A DNA stretch of 64,000 nt from Trebonia sp963767685. GTDB taxonomy: Bacteria > Actinomycetota > Actinomycetes > Streptosporangiales > Streptosporangiaceae. Location: contig CAVYEZ010000002.1 in assembly GCA_963767685.1 (NCBI GenBank), positions 14,296 through 78,295 of the forward strand, given 5' to 3'. A program made the position numbers and the translations under genes. Under the pieces are notes generated by a model that worked only from the letters and a program-made list of their open reading frames with translations, searched no databases and had not been told where the DNA came from. Below are positions 40,615 through 51,151 of the stretch, piece after piece; position 1 is the first letter of the stretch; every line of letters begins with the position of its first letter.

Positions 40615-41196
40615 ATGGTGCAACCCACCGACGCAGCGGACCAGCAACGTCAGCCACCTTGGGGGGGTCACCGGGGGGGTCATGCTCCCGGGGGAAACAG
40701 GGAACGCGACGAGGTCGACGACCTCGTCACCGCGTGGCGGCACCAGCGACCCGACCTCGACGTCGCGCCGCTGCAGGTGCTTAGCCGGGTCTCCCGGCTC
40801 GCCCGGCACCTGGACATCGCCCGGCGCGGCGCGTTCGCCGACCACAGCCTCGAGTCGTGGGAGTTCGACGTGCTCTCCGCGCTGCGCCGGGCGGGACCGC
40901 CGTTCCAGCTCACCCCGGGGGCGCTGCTGCGCGCCACCCTGGTCACCTCGGGCACGATGACAAACCGCATCGACCGGCTCGCCGAGGCGGGGCTCGTGTC
41001 GCGCGAGCCCGACCCGCGCGACCGCCGCGGCGTGCTCGTCACCCTGTCCGAGCGCGGCCAGGCCGTCGTGGACGCGGCCTTCACCGACCTGCTCGACCGC
41101 GAGCAGGCACTGCTCGCGCGCCTCGGCCCCGGGCAGCGCCAGGTGCTCGCCGACCTGCTCCGCACCCTGCTCGTCCCCTTCGACGAGGGGACCTAG
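40615..41196 (+). CDS. MarR family regulator, probable TamR
   Basis: This 193-residue protein has a ~45-residue polar N-terminal extension, then a MarR winged helix: SWEFDVLSALRRAGPPFQLTPGALLRATLVTSGTMTNRIDRLAEAGLVSREPDPRDRRGVLVTLSERG. Divergent placement from tam and two palindromes in the gap match the described TamR system, in which citrate-type ligands relieve repression. ATG at 40615 has a weak AGGCGG site; internal starts are possible given the low-complexity extension. Confidence 0.85.
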   Translation: MVQPTDAADQQRQPPWGGHRGGHAPGGNRERDEVDDLVTAWRHQRPDLDVAPLQVLSRVSRLARHLDIARRGAFADHSLESWEFDVLSALRRAGPPFQLTPGALLRATLVTSGTMTNRIDRLAEAGLVSREPDPRDRRGVLVTLSERGQAVVDAAFTDLLDREQALLARLGPGQRQVLADLLRTLLVPFDEGT

Positions 41197-41198
41197 AC

Positions 41199-42002
41199 CT
41201 AGCTCATCGACAGCGCGGTGGTCACCTGGGTCCCCCCGCTGATCAGCAACTGGTCCGTGGTGACGCCGGTCAGCGTCAGCGGTATGGCGCCGGTGACCAG
41301 GTTCGCCAGCTGAAGCAGGCCGGCGTTCGGCAGCTTGAGCAGGTTCGCGACGGTGATCGTCGACGGGGTCAGGTCCAGCGATGCCACCGGCAAGCCCTCC
41401 AGGTCCCCGGAGAGCTCGGTCGCGTAGAGCGTGACGCCGTCGCTGAAGTCCTGGCTGGCGCTGACCGTCGTCACCGTCACTCCGTCCTGGGTGACCGTCA
41501 CCGTGACCGTGCCGCTCAGGTCGATCGAATCGGCGGTGAACTCCATCATCCGCTGACTGCCGGCGGCGGTCGCCACGTCGACGTTGCCCACGAAGTGGAA
41601 CCCGGTGATGTTCGCCGTTCCCGCGGTCAGCACGGCCGTGGCGTCGGACGCGACCAGGCCGGACGGGTCGGCCGCGTTCTTCGGCGTCCCCGATGCGGAG
41701 CTCGCAGTCGGGCTCGCGCTCGGGCTGGCCGTCCCCGACCTTGTCCCGCCGCCCGCCGGGGAACTCGTGGTCGGGCTGGCCGACAACCCGGGCAACGGCA
41801 GGCCGAGCGAGGGCGTCGGGATGGCCAACGACGGGCCCGGCGTCGGCGCCGGGGAAGCAGACGGGCTGGGGATGCAGATGATGCCGAGGATGCACCCCTG
41901 GCCGGCCAGCGGCGCCGCCATGGCCTGCCGCGCTCCCGTCACGCCGACGAGGGCTACGGCCGCGAAGACGGACAGCGTCGCGGCCGCGAGCAGCCGCCTC
42001 AT
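41199..42002 (-). CDS. Secreted Pro/Ser-rich protein, unknown function
   Basis: The 267 residues begin with a Sec-type signal peptide (MRRLLAAATLSVFAAVALVGVTGARQAMAA). A ~70-residue Pro/Ser/Thr linker follows, and then a beta-rich domain (~120-267) with NITGFHFVGNVDV and MMEFTADSIDLSGTVTVTV. ATG at 42002 overlaps the DUF6114 gene stop (ATGA). Together with the upstream DUF6230-like and DUF6114 genes it forms an envelope module. The C-terminal domain faintly echoes the DUF6230 pattern. Function unknown. Confidence 0.72.
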   Translation of the reverse strand: MRRLLAAATLSVFAAVALVGVTGARQAMAAPLAGQGCILGIICIPSPSASPAPTPGPSLAIPTPSLGLPLPGLSASPTTSSPAGGGTRSGTASPSASPTASSASGTPKNAADPSGLVASDATAVLTAGTANITGFHFVGNVDVATAAGSQRMMEFTADSIDLSGTVTVTVTQDGVTVTTVSASQDFSDGVTLYATELSGDLEGLPVASLDLTPSTITVANLLKLPNAGLLQLANLVTGAIPLTLTGVTTDQLLISGGTQVTTALSMS

Positions 42003-42466
42003 GAAGCCGCCGCCGATCCCGTGTCCGCGTCGCGCTTGTGCCTTCCCCGCGCGCCCGCGCCCGCGTCGTCGGTGAGAACCGGCGACCAGGCGTACCCGAG
42101 CGCACCGCCGATGATGGCGAGCAGCATGCCGAGGAAGAGGCCGCCGAGGTTGGAGGCCGGGAAGGACACGATGCCGAGCACCACCCCGACGATCCCGTAG
42201 AACGAGCGGTGCCCGGGATTGACGAGGAGCGCGGTCCCGGCCGCGATCAGCAGCGCGCCGATGAGCACGCCGAAGACGCCGCCGATGCCGATGTAGATGA
42301 CCAGCTTGAGGCTGCCGTGCACGAGCAGGCCGCTCAACGGGAGAAGCACGAGCTCAAGGCCGGCCAGGAGCAGCAGCAGGCCGCCCCAGAAGGGGCGGCT
42401 CCGCCGCCACGCTTGCCACCGAGGCCGCGCCGGCTGACGGCGACGGGCAGCCCCCGCCGAAGCCAA
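41999..42466 (-). CDS. DUF6114-like membrane protein
   Basis: The protein of up to 155 residues has four helices (~28-50, 53-75, 85-105, 108-128) beginning RSRPFWGGLLLLLAGLELVLLPL and including PGHRSFYGIVGVVLGI and SNLGGLFLGMLLAIIGG. This pattern matches DUF6114 proteins that sit after DUF6230 genes in actinomycetes. A TTG start at 42466 is the only option in frame and has no clear ribosome site, so the true start may be altered by the frameshifts just upstream. Confidence 0.72.
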   Translation of the reverse strand: MASAGAARRRQPARPRWQAWRRSRPFWGGLLLLLAGLELVLLPLSGLLVHGSLKLVIYIGIGGVFGVLIGALLIAAGTALLVNPGHRSFYGIVGVVLGIVSFPASNLGGLFLGMLLAIIGGALGYAWSPVLTDDAGAGARGRHKRDADTGSAAAS

Positions 42467-43033
42467 GGCTGAGGTCGGGCAGGGTGAACGTGCCCGCGGT
42501 CGTCAGCCAGGTGTGCTGGACCAGGTTGTCGATCTCCATCGAGTCGGCCTGCTGGCCGAAGCCGCCGGACGGCGCCGGCCGCGCCCGGGTCCTCGTTGAG
42601 CGTTCCGGAGTCCAGGCCAATGCTGATGTTGTGGAAGGTCGCCTCGCTGCCGGTCTGGCCGGCCGCGTCGACGATCAGGTTCTGCGCCTGGACCGGGGTC
42701 GCCGCCGCCGCCCGCGGTCAGGTGCAGGGTGATCGGGCCGATCGTCACGGTCTGGCACAGGTCGGTCAGCGTCGCGTTGTGGATGGCCGAGATGATCACC
42801 GGCTCGTTGCCCGCGGCCCCCGGGATCGTTCCGCCGTACTGCTCGAACCCGGTCCCGGTCAGCTTGGTGGCCGTGATCAGGTACTCCTCGCCGGAGACGG
42901 AGATGCTGGAGGCGATGGCCCCTTGGGCGGTCAGCGCGATGAGCGCGGCCGCGATGAGGGCGCCGGGCACCGCTACGATCGCGAACCGGCGCCACTTGAC
43001 CCTGCCTTGCGTCCTGCTGCTGTCGACCGACAT
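42354..43033 (-). pseudogene. DUF6230-like secreted/anchored protein, frameshifted
   Basis: From ATG 43033 (GGGAG site) the N-terminus has a basic patch and one helix (RFAIVAVPGALIAAALIALTA), then SGEEYLITATKLTGTGFEQYGG and LCQTVTIGPITLHLTAGGGG. The frame then slips near 42710 to read QAQNLIVDAAGQTGSEATFHNISIGLDSGTLNEDPG and slips again near 42575 to SGGFGQQADSMEIDNLVQHTWLTTAGTFTLPDLSLGF. Joined, these make one DUF6230-type protein of about 190 residues. The natural stop near 42470 is unclear. Sequence error is a serious possibility. Confidence 0.72.
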
Positions 43034-43183
43034 GGCGCTCCCGTTCGGGCTGTCCGTGGTGTGCGCCCACCACCGAACAGCGGGCGCTGCCCGGTAAGTT
43101 ACTCCCCGGTAAAATTCGCCGTCAAGCACTTCACGACAACAATGCGAGCAGAACGCACCCCTTGTCGCGAGAACGCACGAATT

Positions 43184-45010
<1,827 letters not shown>

Positions 45011-45121
45011 ATTGCTTTCCAGGCTAGGACATAGCTTCTTGTCTGATTGCCGCGCGCTGCACGGGGCTTGGGGGTGTCCCGCTTGCACGCGGTACGCAGG
45101 GGTTCAACCCGAGGTAGTCGT

Positions 45122-46060
45122 CTATATAACGGTCGCACCGCGGGCCGGGCCGGTGGCCGACGTTACGGTGCGGCTTACTCTCGCGCTTGACAACTTATTC
45201 GCGAGGGTGGTCGCCTGGTCGGCGGTTTCTGCCAGGAAGAAGCACGTTGGACCGGATCCCGAGATCAAAGCACTCAGGGCGCCTGCTTCTATTCCCGCTG
45301 CCAGGGTCTTGCGCAGTGCTGGGAACAGCTTTAGGGCCGGTTCCTGGAGGTCGTTGGCTAGCGCCGCGCCTAGCCTCGTCGGGTCGCCCGCATTGAGCGC
45401 CTGCATTAGGTCGGCTGACAGGGCCGGTTCTGCGACTTCGCTGCCGTGACGTTGTCTGTCTAGTTCGCGGAAGACCTTGGGGGTGGACAGGTGGCCGTCG
45501 GCTAGGGCTAGGACCCAGTGGTAGGTCGTCTCGGCGGGCGTTTGCACTGGGGTTAGCAGTTCGCCTCGTCCTTGGCCGACTGCGGTGTCGCCGAGGACGG
45601 CGAATGCTACGTCGCTGCCGACCTGGCTGCCTAGCGCGCACAGATCCTGCTTGGACAGGCCGGTGTCCCAGAGGGCGTTGCAGGCGACTAGGGCGGCGGC
45701 GGCGTCGGCGCTGCCGCCGGCCATGCCGCCGGCTACCGGGATGCGCTTCGCGATGGTTACGGCAACTCCGCCGGGTGTCACGGCGACGCCGCCGACCGCG
45801 GCACCACGGCGCCGCGCGAGTGACTGCCGCAGCGCCCGGACGGCGCGCAGCGCGAGGTTGTCGCCGTCCTCAGGGACCAGGGTCGCGCCCTCGCCGGTGA
45901 CGGTCACGACATCCGTCTCGGCAGGCGTGACCGTAACGTCGTCGAACAGGGAAACCGCGTGAAACACCGTTACCAGGCCGTGGTAGCCGTCGGGGCGCAG
46001 CGGGCCGACCGCGAGTTGCAAGTTGATCTTCGCGGGAACCCGGACCGTCACACTCGTCAC
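45122..46060 (-). CDS. ispE: 4-diphosphocytidyl-2-C-methyl-D-erythritol kinase
   Basis: This GHMP kinase of the MEP isoprenoid pathway has 312 residues. N-terminal VRVPAKINLQLAVGPLRPDGYHGL, the ATP loop PVAGGMAGGSADAAAAL near 110 and C-terminal ALISGSGPTCFFL are all family marks. GTG at 46060 was preferred; TTG at 46069 is possible. It follows rsmA in the same direction, a conserved actinobacterial order. Confidence 0.94.
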   Translation of the reverse strand: MTSVTVRVPAKINLQLAVGPLRPDGYHGLVTVFHAVSLFDDVTVTPAETDVVTVTGEGATLVPEDGDNLALRAVRALRQSLARRRGAAVGGVAVTPGGVAVTIAKRIPVAGGMAGGSADAAAALVACNALWDTGLSKQDLCALGSQVGSDVAFAVLGDTAVGQGRGELLTPVQTPAETTYHWVLALADGHLSTPKVFRELDRQRHGSEVAEPALSADLMQALNAGDPTRLGAALANDLQEPALKLFPALRKTLAAGIEAGALSALISGSGPTCFFLAETADQATTLANKLSSARVSRTVTSATGPARGATVI

Positions 46061-46123
46061 AGAAACCAAAGCCTACCGGCTCCCCGAAAAAGATCCTGGA
46101 TCGATGACCACGCTATGGGGTGT

Positions 46124-47029
46124 TCAGCGATCCACCATCTTTGCAGCACCGCCCGCACCCCCGCCGTTTTGGGCGATTCGCGAGAATTCCGCCACGGTTA
46201 GGGCCTCGCCGCGGACGCCGGGGTCGACGCCGGCCGCGCGGAGCGCCGCCTCCGCCTGCGCGGGCGAGCCGGCCCAGGCCGCCAGGGCCGCCCGCAGGGT
46301 CTTGCGGCGCTGGCCGAAGGCGGCGTCGATCACCGCGAAGACCTGCTCGCGGCTGGCCGTGGTCGGCGGCGGGTCGCGGCGGGTGAACGCGACGAGCTTG
46401 GAGTCCACGTTCGGGACCGGCCAGAAGACGCTGCGCGGCACCGTCCCCGCGAGCCGCGCGCTCGCGTACCAGGCCAGCTTCGCGGACGGCACGCCGTACA
46501 CCCGGCTGCCGGGCGCCGCGCACATCCGGTCCGCCACCTCCGCCTGCACCATGACCACCCCGCGGAGCAGCGACGGCAGGGCCGCGAGCAGGTGCAGCAC
46601 TACCGGCACGGCCACGTTGTAGGGCAGGTTGGCCGCCAGCACGGTCGGCGCGGACGTCCCGGTGTCTTGCTCGCCCACGGCGAGAGCGTCGCCGGTGAGC
46701 ACCGTGACCCGGTCGGCGACATCCGGCGCGCGCTCGGCGATCGTCTTGGGCAGCTCCGCCGCGAGCACCGGGTCGATCTCGACCGCCACCAGCCGCGTCG
46801 CGGTCGACCCCGCTGCGGCCGGCGGCATCGCCGCCAGCAGCGCCAGCGTCAGCGACCCGAGGCCGGGGCCGACCTCAAGCACGACGTCGCCCGGGCTCAC
46901 GTGGGCGAGTGCGGCGATCTGGCGGACGCTCCCGGGCTCGACGACGAAGTTCTGCCCGAGCTTCTTGGTCGGGTGCACGCCGAGCCTGTCCGCTATGTCA
47001 CGGATGTCCCTCGCGCCAAGCAGCCGCAC
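46124..47029 (-). CDS. rsmA: 16S rRNA dimethyladenosine transferase
   Basis: This enzyme dimethylates two adenines near the 3' end of 16S rRNA. Family marks are GVHPTKKLGQNFVVEPG, SAM motif VLEVGPGLGSLTLALL, VEIDPVL and the catalytic NLPYNVAVPV. GTG at 47029 gives 301 residues and has a GGGAG site 2 bases upstream of the ideal window, with the usual short N-terminus; ATG at 47068 would overlap tatD by 26 bases. In many actinobacteria rpfB lies between tatD and this gene; here it does not. Confidence 0.93.
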   Translation of the reverse strand: MRLLGARDIRDIADRLGVHPTKKLGQNFVVEPGSVRQIAALAHVSPGDVVLEVGPGLGSLTLALLAAMPPAAAGSTATRLVAVEIDPVLAAELPKTIAERAPDVADRVTVLTGDALAVGEQDTGTSAPTVLAANLPYNVAVPVVLHLLAALPSLLRGVVMVQAEVADRMCAAPGSRVYGVPSAKLAWYASARLAGTVPRSVFWPVPNVDSKLVAFTRRDPPPTTASREQVFAVIDAAFGQRRKTLRAALAAWAGSPAQAEAALRAAGVDPGVRGEALTVAEFSRIAQNGGGAGGAAKMVDR

Positions 47030-47042
47030 GGCTCCCGCGGCA

Positions 47043-48012
47043 CTACCAGCCGAAGACACGGGCGCCATTGGCCTGTAGCTGGGCGCAGAAGTCGGAAACG
47101 TCAATGCCTTTCAGGGCGGCCAGGTAGCGGATGGTGTACGCGGTCATCGCGGGGGAGTTCGGCTTGCCCCGGCGCGGTACCGGGGTGAGGTACGGGGCGT
47201 CGGTCTCGGCCAGCATCAGCTGCGCCGGGGCGACCTGCGCGGCTTCCTGCAAGGGGATCGCGTTCTTGAACGTCACGTTCCCCGCGAAGCTCATCGGGTC
47301 AGCCGGCCGCGGCGCACCGCTCCGCCATCGCCGCGTCGCCGGAAAAGCAGTGGAAGATCACCGAGTACGGCGGCCACGGCGCGTACTCCTCCAGGATCGA
47401 CAGCACGTCCTCGTGCGCGTCCCGGTCGTGGATCATCAGCGCCTTGCCGGTCCGCCGGGCGAGCTCGATGTGCGCGCGGAACCACGCCTGCTGGACGTCC
47501 CCGGCCGAGTAGTCCCGGTAGTAGTCCAGGCCGGTCTCACCGACCGCCACCACCTTCGGCGACTCCGCCAGGGCGGTGATCGCGGCGAGGACGGGCTCGC
47601 GCTCCCGGTACACCGCGCCCGTCTCGTTCGGGTGGATGGCCACCGCCGCGTACACGTCCGGGTACTCCTCGGCGCACGACACCGACCAGCGCGAGGACGG
47701 CAGGTCGCAGCCCACGTTGACCACCCGCTTAATCCCGGCGGCCGCGGCGGACGCGAGCAGCCCGTCAACCGGCAGCCCGACGATGTCCATGTGCGTGTGC
47801 GCGTCGAAGCCGCCCGGCTCCGGCAGTGCTGGTATCTCCCGGGGGGACAGCTCCCAAGCACGGGGGGCTCCCGCCCCCCGTTCCCCCTGGCCCCCGTACC
47901 CCCCGGCTGCGCGCCCGATGGCAAAACCCGCCATCGCATCGGGCGCGCGTTCTGGCCCCTCGGAATGAGCAGCGGCGACCGGCGAAGACATGCTCTCGTT
48001 CGGACTATTCAT
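47043..48012 (-). pseudogene. TatD family metal-dependent hydrolase, frameshifted
   Basis: From ATG 48012 the frame holds FDAHTHMDIVG, AIHPNE, VGETGLDYYRD, MIHDRDAHEDVL and FHCFSGDAAMAERCAAAG, then stops at 47299 because of one extra base near 47297. The rest continues in another frame, MSFAGNVTFKNA to ETDAPYLTPVPRRGKPN, ending at 47043. Joined, it is a complete TatD deoxyribonuclease. The first ~60 residues contain a stretch encoded by a palindromic repeat (47909-47948) and a G-run hairpin, so the N-terminus is extended. ATG at 47991 is an alternative start. Confidence 0.88.
47909..47948. repeat. Palindromic repeat copy 2, inside tatD
   Basis: GCGCGCCCGATGGC...GCATCGGGCGCGC differs from the copy at 21600-21639 at only three of 40 positions and folds into the same nested hairpin (GCGCGCCCGAT arm; inner GATGGC/GCCATC). 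It lies in frame in the N-terminal coding part of tatD. A second hairpin ACGGGGGG/CCCCCCGT is at 47860-47881. Confidence 0.75.
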
Positions 48013-49807
48013 TACCAGCGAGGCGGGCGAGCTCCTCGTCCACCACCGAGTCGTCCAGCTTCTTGAACAGCGGGGCGGGGACGGTCAGCGGCGCGCCGGC
48101 CGTCACCGGGCGCGACTCCCAGCGGAACGTGGAGTCGTAGTCGCCGGTGATCACCGGGTAGGAGGGCCCGCCGTCCTCGTCGACCCGCTCGATCCGCGGC
48201 ATGCCCGACCACTCGCCGGTGCCGCCGAGCATCTCGTGCACGGACTGCGAGGAGCGCGGCAGGAACGGGGTGAGCAGCGTCTTCGCGTCGGCGATGGCCT
48301 GGAGCGTGACGTGCAGCACGGTCCGCATCCGCTCCGGGTCCTCGGTCCGCAGCTTCCACGGCGCCTGCTCGGAGAAGTACTTGTTGGCCTCGCCGACGGC
48401 CCGCATCGCGTCGTTGACCGCGAACTTGAACCGCGAGTGCGACAGGTGGTCGCCAACGGCCGCGAAGGCACCCGAGGTGACCTCGAGCAGCGCGCGGTCC
48501 GCGTCGGTGAGGTCGCCGGCGGCGGGGATCGAGCCGATGTTCTTCGCGGCGAACGAGACCGCCCGGTTCACCAGGTTGCCCCAGGTGGCGACCAGCTCGT
48601 CGTTGTTCCGCCGGACGAACTCGCTCCAGGTGAAGTCGGTGTCGTGCGTCTCGGGGCCGGCCACCGCGACGTAGTACCGCAGCGCGTCCACGTCGTAGCG
48701 GTCGAGGAAGTCCTTGACGTAGATGACGACCTGGCGGGAGGAGGAGAACTTCCTGCCCTCCATGGTCAGGAACTCGCTGCTGACTACCTCGGAGGGCAGG
48801 TCGAGCTGGCCGAGCGGCCCCGGGGTGCCCCCCTTGGCCCCGCGGCCCGCGTAGCCGAGCAGCATCGCCGGCCAGATCTCCGCGTGGAAGACGATGTTGT
48901 CCTTTCCCATGAAGTAGTAGGCCTCGGCGCTCTCGTCGTTCCACCAGGCGCGCCAGGCGTCCGGATCACCGGTGCGGCGCGCCCACTCAATGGACGCGGA
49001 CAGGTAGCCGATCACCGCGTCGAACCAGACGTAGATCCGCTTGTCGTTGCGGTCCCGCCAGCCGTCGAGCGGCACCGGCACGCCCCAGTCGAGGTCGCGG
49101 GTGATCGCGCGCGGCTGGAGGTCGTCGAGAAGGTTGAGCGAGAACTTCAGGACGTTCGGCCGCCAGTCGCCTTCCTTGGACTTCAGCCAGTCGCCGAGCG
49201 CGTCGGTGAACGCCGGCAGGTCGAGGAAGTAGTGCTCCTGCTCGACGAACAGCGGCGTCTCGCCGTTGATCCGCGACTTCGGGCTGATCAGGTCGGTCGG
49301 GTCGAGCTGGTTGCCGCAGTTGTCGCACTGGTCGCCCCGCGCGCTCGGGTAACCGCAGATCGGGCAGGTGCCCTCGATGTAGCGGTCGGGCAGCGTGCGG
49401 CCGGTGGACGGCGAGATCGCGCCGAGCGTGGTCTTCGGGAAGATGTACCCGTTCTTGAGCAGGGTCAGGAACATCTCCTGCACGACCGCGTAGTGGTTGC
49501 GGGTCGTGGTCCTGGTGAACAGGTCGTAGGTCATGCCGAGGTTGGCGAGGTCGTTGCCGATGACGCCGTTGTACCGGTCGGCGAGCTCCCGGGCGGACAG
49601 GCCCTCCTTGTCGGCCTGGACCTGGATCGGGGTGCCGTGCTCGTCGGTGCCTGAGACCATCAGCACCTTGTTGCCCGCCATCCGCTGGTACCGGCTGAAC
49701 ATGTCGCTCGGCAGCCCGAAGCCGGAGACGTGCCCGATGTGCCGCGGGCCGTTGGCGTAGGGCCAGGCCGGCGCGGTCAGGATGTGCTTTGGATTGGCGG
49801 ATGACAT
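48005..49807 (-). CDS. metG: Methionyl-tRNA synthetase
   Basis: This 600-residue class I synthetase has the HIGH motif in PYANGPRHIGHVSG, a zinc knuckle CPICGYPSARGDQCDNCG near residue 150 and the KMSKS equivalent GRKFSSSRQV near 352, the KFSSS form common in actinobacteria. The anticodon-binding helical domain follows; no C-terminal tRNA-binding OB domain is present. ATG at 49807 begins MSSANPKHILTAPAWPY. The tatD start overlaps its stop by 8 bases. Confidence 0.96.
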   Translation of the reverse strand: MSSANPKHILTAPAWPYANGPRHIGHVSGFGLPSDMFSRYQRMAGNKVLMVSGTDEHGTPIQVQADKEGLSARELADRYNGVIGNDLANLGMTYDLFTRTTTRNHYAVVQEMFLTLLKNGYIFPKTTLGAISPSTGRTLPDRYIEGTCPICGYPSARGDQCDNCGNQLDPTDLISPKSRINGETPLFVEQEHYFLDLPAFTDALGDWLKSKEGDWRPNVLKFSLNLLDDLQPRAITRDLDWGVPVPLDGWRDRNDKRIYVWFDAVIGYLSASIEWARRTGDPDAWRAWWNDESAEAYYFMGKDNIVFHAEIWPAMLLGYAGRGAKGGTPGPLGQLDLPSEVVSSEFLTMEGRKFSSSRQVVIYVKDFLDRYDVDALRYYVAVAGPETHDTDFTWSEFVRRNNDELVATWGNLVNRAVSFAAKNIGSIPAAGDLTDADRALLEVTSGAFAAVGDHLSHSRFKFAVNDAMRAVGEANKYFSEQAPWKLRTEDPERMRTVLHVTLQAIADAKTLLTPFLPRSSQSVHEMLGGTGEWSGMPRIERVDEDGGPSYPVITGDYDSTFRWESRPVTAGAPLTVPAPLFKKLDDSVVDEELARLAGNE

Positions 49808-49809
49808 GG

Positions 49810-51021
49810 TTAAAGCCTACGGGCTGTGGCGTGGTCGTCGCTTACTTTGAGTTCTGCCTTGCCGCCCACCGGGACGTGCCTGGTCTGCTTGATGCCGAGG
49901 ATCGACAGGAAGAACGTGCCGAGGATCAGCTGGCAGCTCAGCACCAGCGCGGTCACCGACGGGACCATCAGCCGCAGCGCGTGCTCGTAGTTGAGGTGCC
50001 CGAACGCGTGGCCCTGCCAGTAGGTGAGCGAGAAGATCACGCCGACCAGGCCCGCCGCGCCCACCGCCGCGCCGGTCAGCAGGCCGCGCTCGAGCGACAG
50101 CTTGCCGAGCAGGGTCTGCACCTTCGGCTCGGTCGGCAGGAATCCCTCCGAGCCGGCGTAGACCTGGGTGAACAGCCAGAAAAGGATCGCCTGGAAGCCG
50201 ATGTCGACGCAGGCGCCGCAGGCGACCAGGGTGTCCACGTCGAGGGAGACCCCGCCGATGGTGAGCGGGCCGGTCGCGACCGCCGCGCCGAGGCCGAGGC
50301 CGATCAGCAGCAGCACCAGGCCGGGGTAGAAGAACAGCCAGCGCGGGCTGAACAGCAGCAGGAAGCGCAGGTGGCGCCAGCCGTCGCGCCAGCTGCGGAG
50401 GTGCGGCGGGCGGCTGCGGCCGTCCTTGACCAGCGTGGTCGGCACCTCGGTGACCTTCTGCTTCGCCAGGGTGGCCTTCACCACCATCTCGCTGGCGAAC
50501 TCCATGCCGGTGGCCTGCAGGCCGAGGGCGATCGCGCTGTCCCGCCGGAAGCCGCGCAGCCCGCAGTGGAAGTCGCCGATCGCGGAGGGGAAGAACAGGC
50601 GGCCGACGAAGGAGAGCACCGGGTTGCCCAGGTACTTGTGCAGCGGCGGCATGGCGCCCGGGGCGATGCCGCCCTTGAAGCGGTTGCCCATCACCAGGTC
50701 GTAGCCCTGGCGGAGCTCGGTGACGAACGGCATCAGGTTCGTGAAGTCGTAGCTGTCGTCGGCGTCGCCCATGATCACGTACTCACCGCGGGCGGCCAGG
50801 ATGCCGCCCATCAGGGCGTTGCCGTAGCCGCGCTCGGGGATGGGCACCACCCGGGCGCCCGCCTCCGCGGCGAGCTGCCTGCTGCCGTCGGTTGAGCCGT
50901 TGTCGGCCACCACGACCTCGCCGTCGATCCCGCTGTCCGCGATGAACTGAACTGCCTTGCGCACGCAGGTTGCCACGGTTTCCGCCTCATTGAGACAGGG
51001 CATGACGACGGTCAGCTCCAC
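49810..51021 (-). CDS. GT2 family glycosyltransferase with C-terminal membrane domain
   Basis: The N-terminal ~230 residues are a GT-A fold like dolichyl-phosphate glucose/mannose synthases: VVMPCLNEAETVATCV, VVADNGSTDGS, the metal motif MGDADDSYDF and GDFHCGLRGFRRD. Four helices follow (~235-400). GTG at 51021 has a GGAG site. It probably makes a polyprenyl-phosphate sugar on the inner membrane face for the divergent membrane glycosyltransferase and the nearby pmt; that link is inference. Confidence 0.88.
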   Translation of the reverse strand: MELTVVMPCLNEAETVATCVRKAVQFIADSGIDGEVVVADNGSTDGSRQLAAEAGARVVPIPERGYGNALMGGILAARGEYVIMGDADDSYDFTNLMPFVTELRQGYDLVMGNRFKGGIAPGAMPPLHKYLGNPVLSFVGRLFFPSAIGDFHCGLRGFRRDSAIALGLQATGMEFASEMVVKATLAKQKVTEVPTTLVKDGRSRPPHLRSWRDGWRHLRFLLLFSPRWLFFYPGLVLLLIGLGLGAAVATGPLTIGGVSLDVDTLVACGACVDIGFQAILFWLFTQVYAGSEGFLPTEPKVQTLLGKLSLERGLLTGAAVGAAGLVGVIFSLTYWQGHAFGHLNYEHALRLMVPSVTALVLSCQLILGTFFLSILGIKQTRHVPVGGKAELKVSDDHATARRL

Positions 51022-51151
51022 GTGGACTCCATTCGCCGTATTACGGTGAGACTCGAACCCTTAGCGCCCGATTTGGCGTACATTGCACGGGCGCGAGGCG
51101 CGGGCGGACGCACGATCACCATTGCGCCCCCAGAAGTAGGAGGATACGGGC

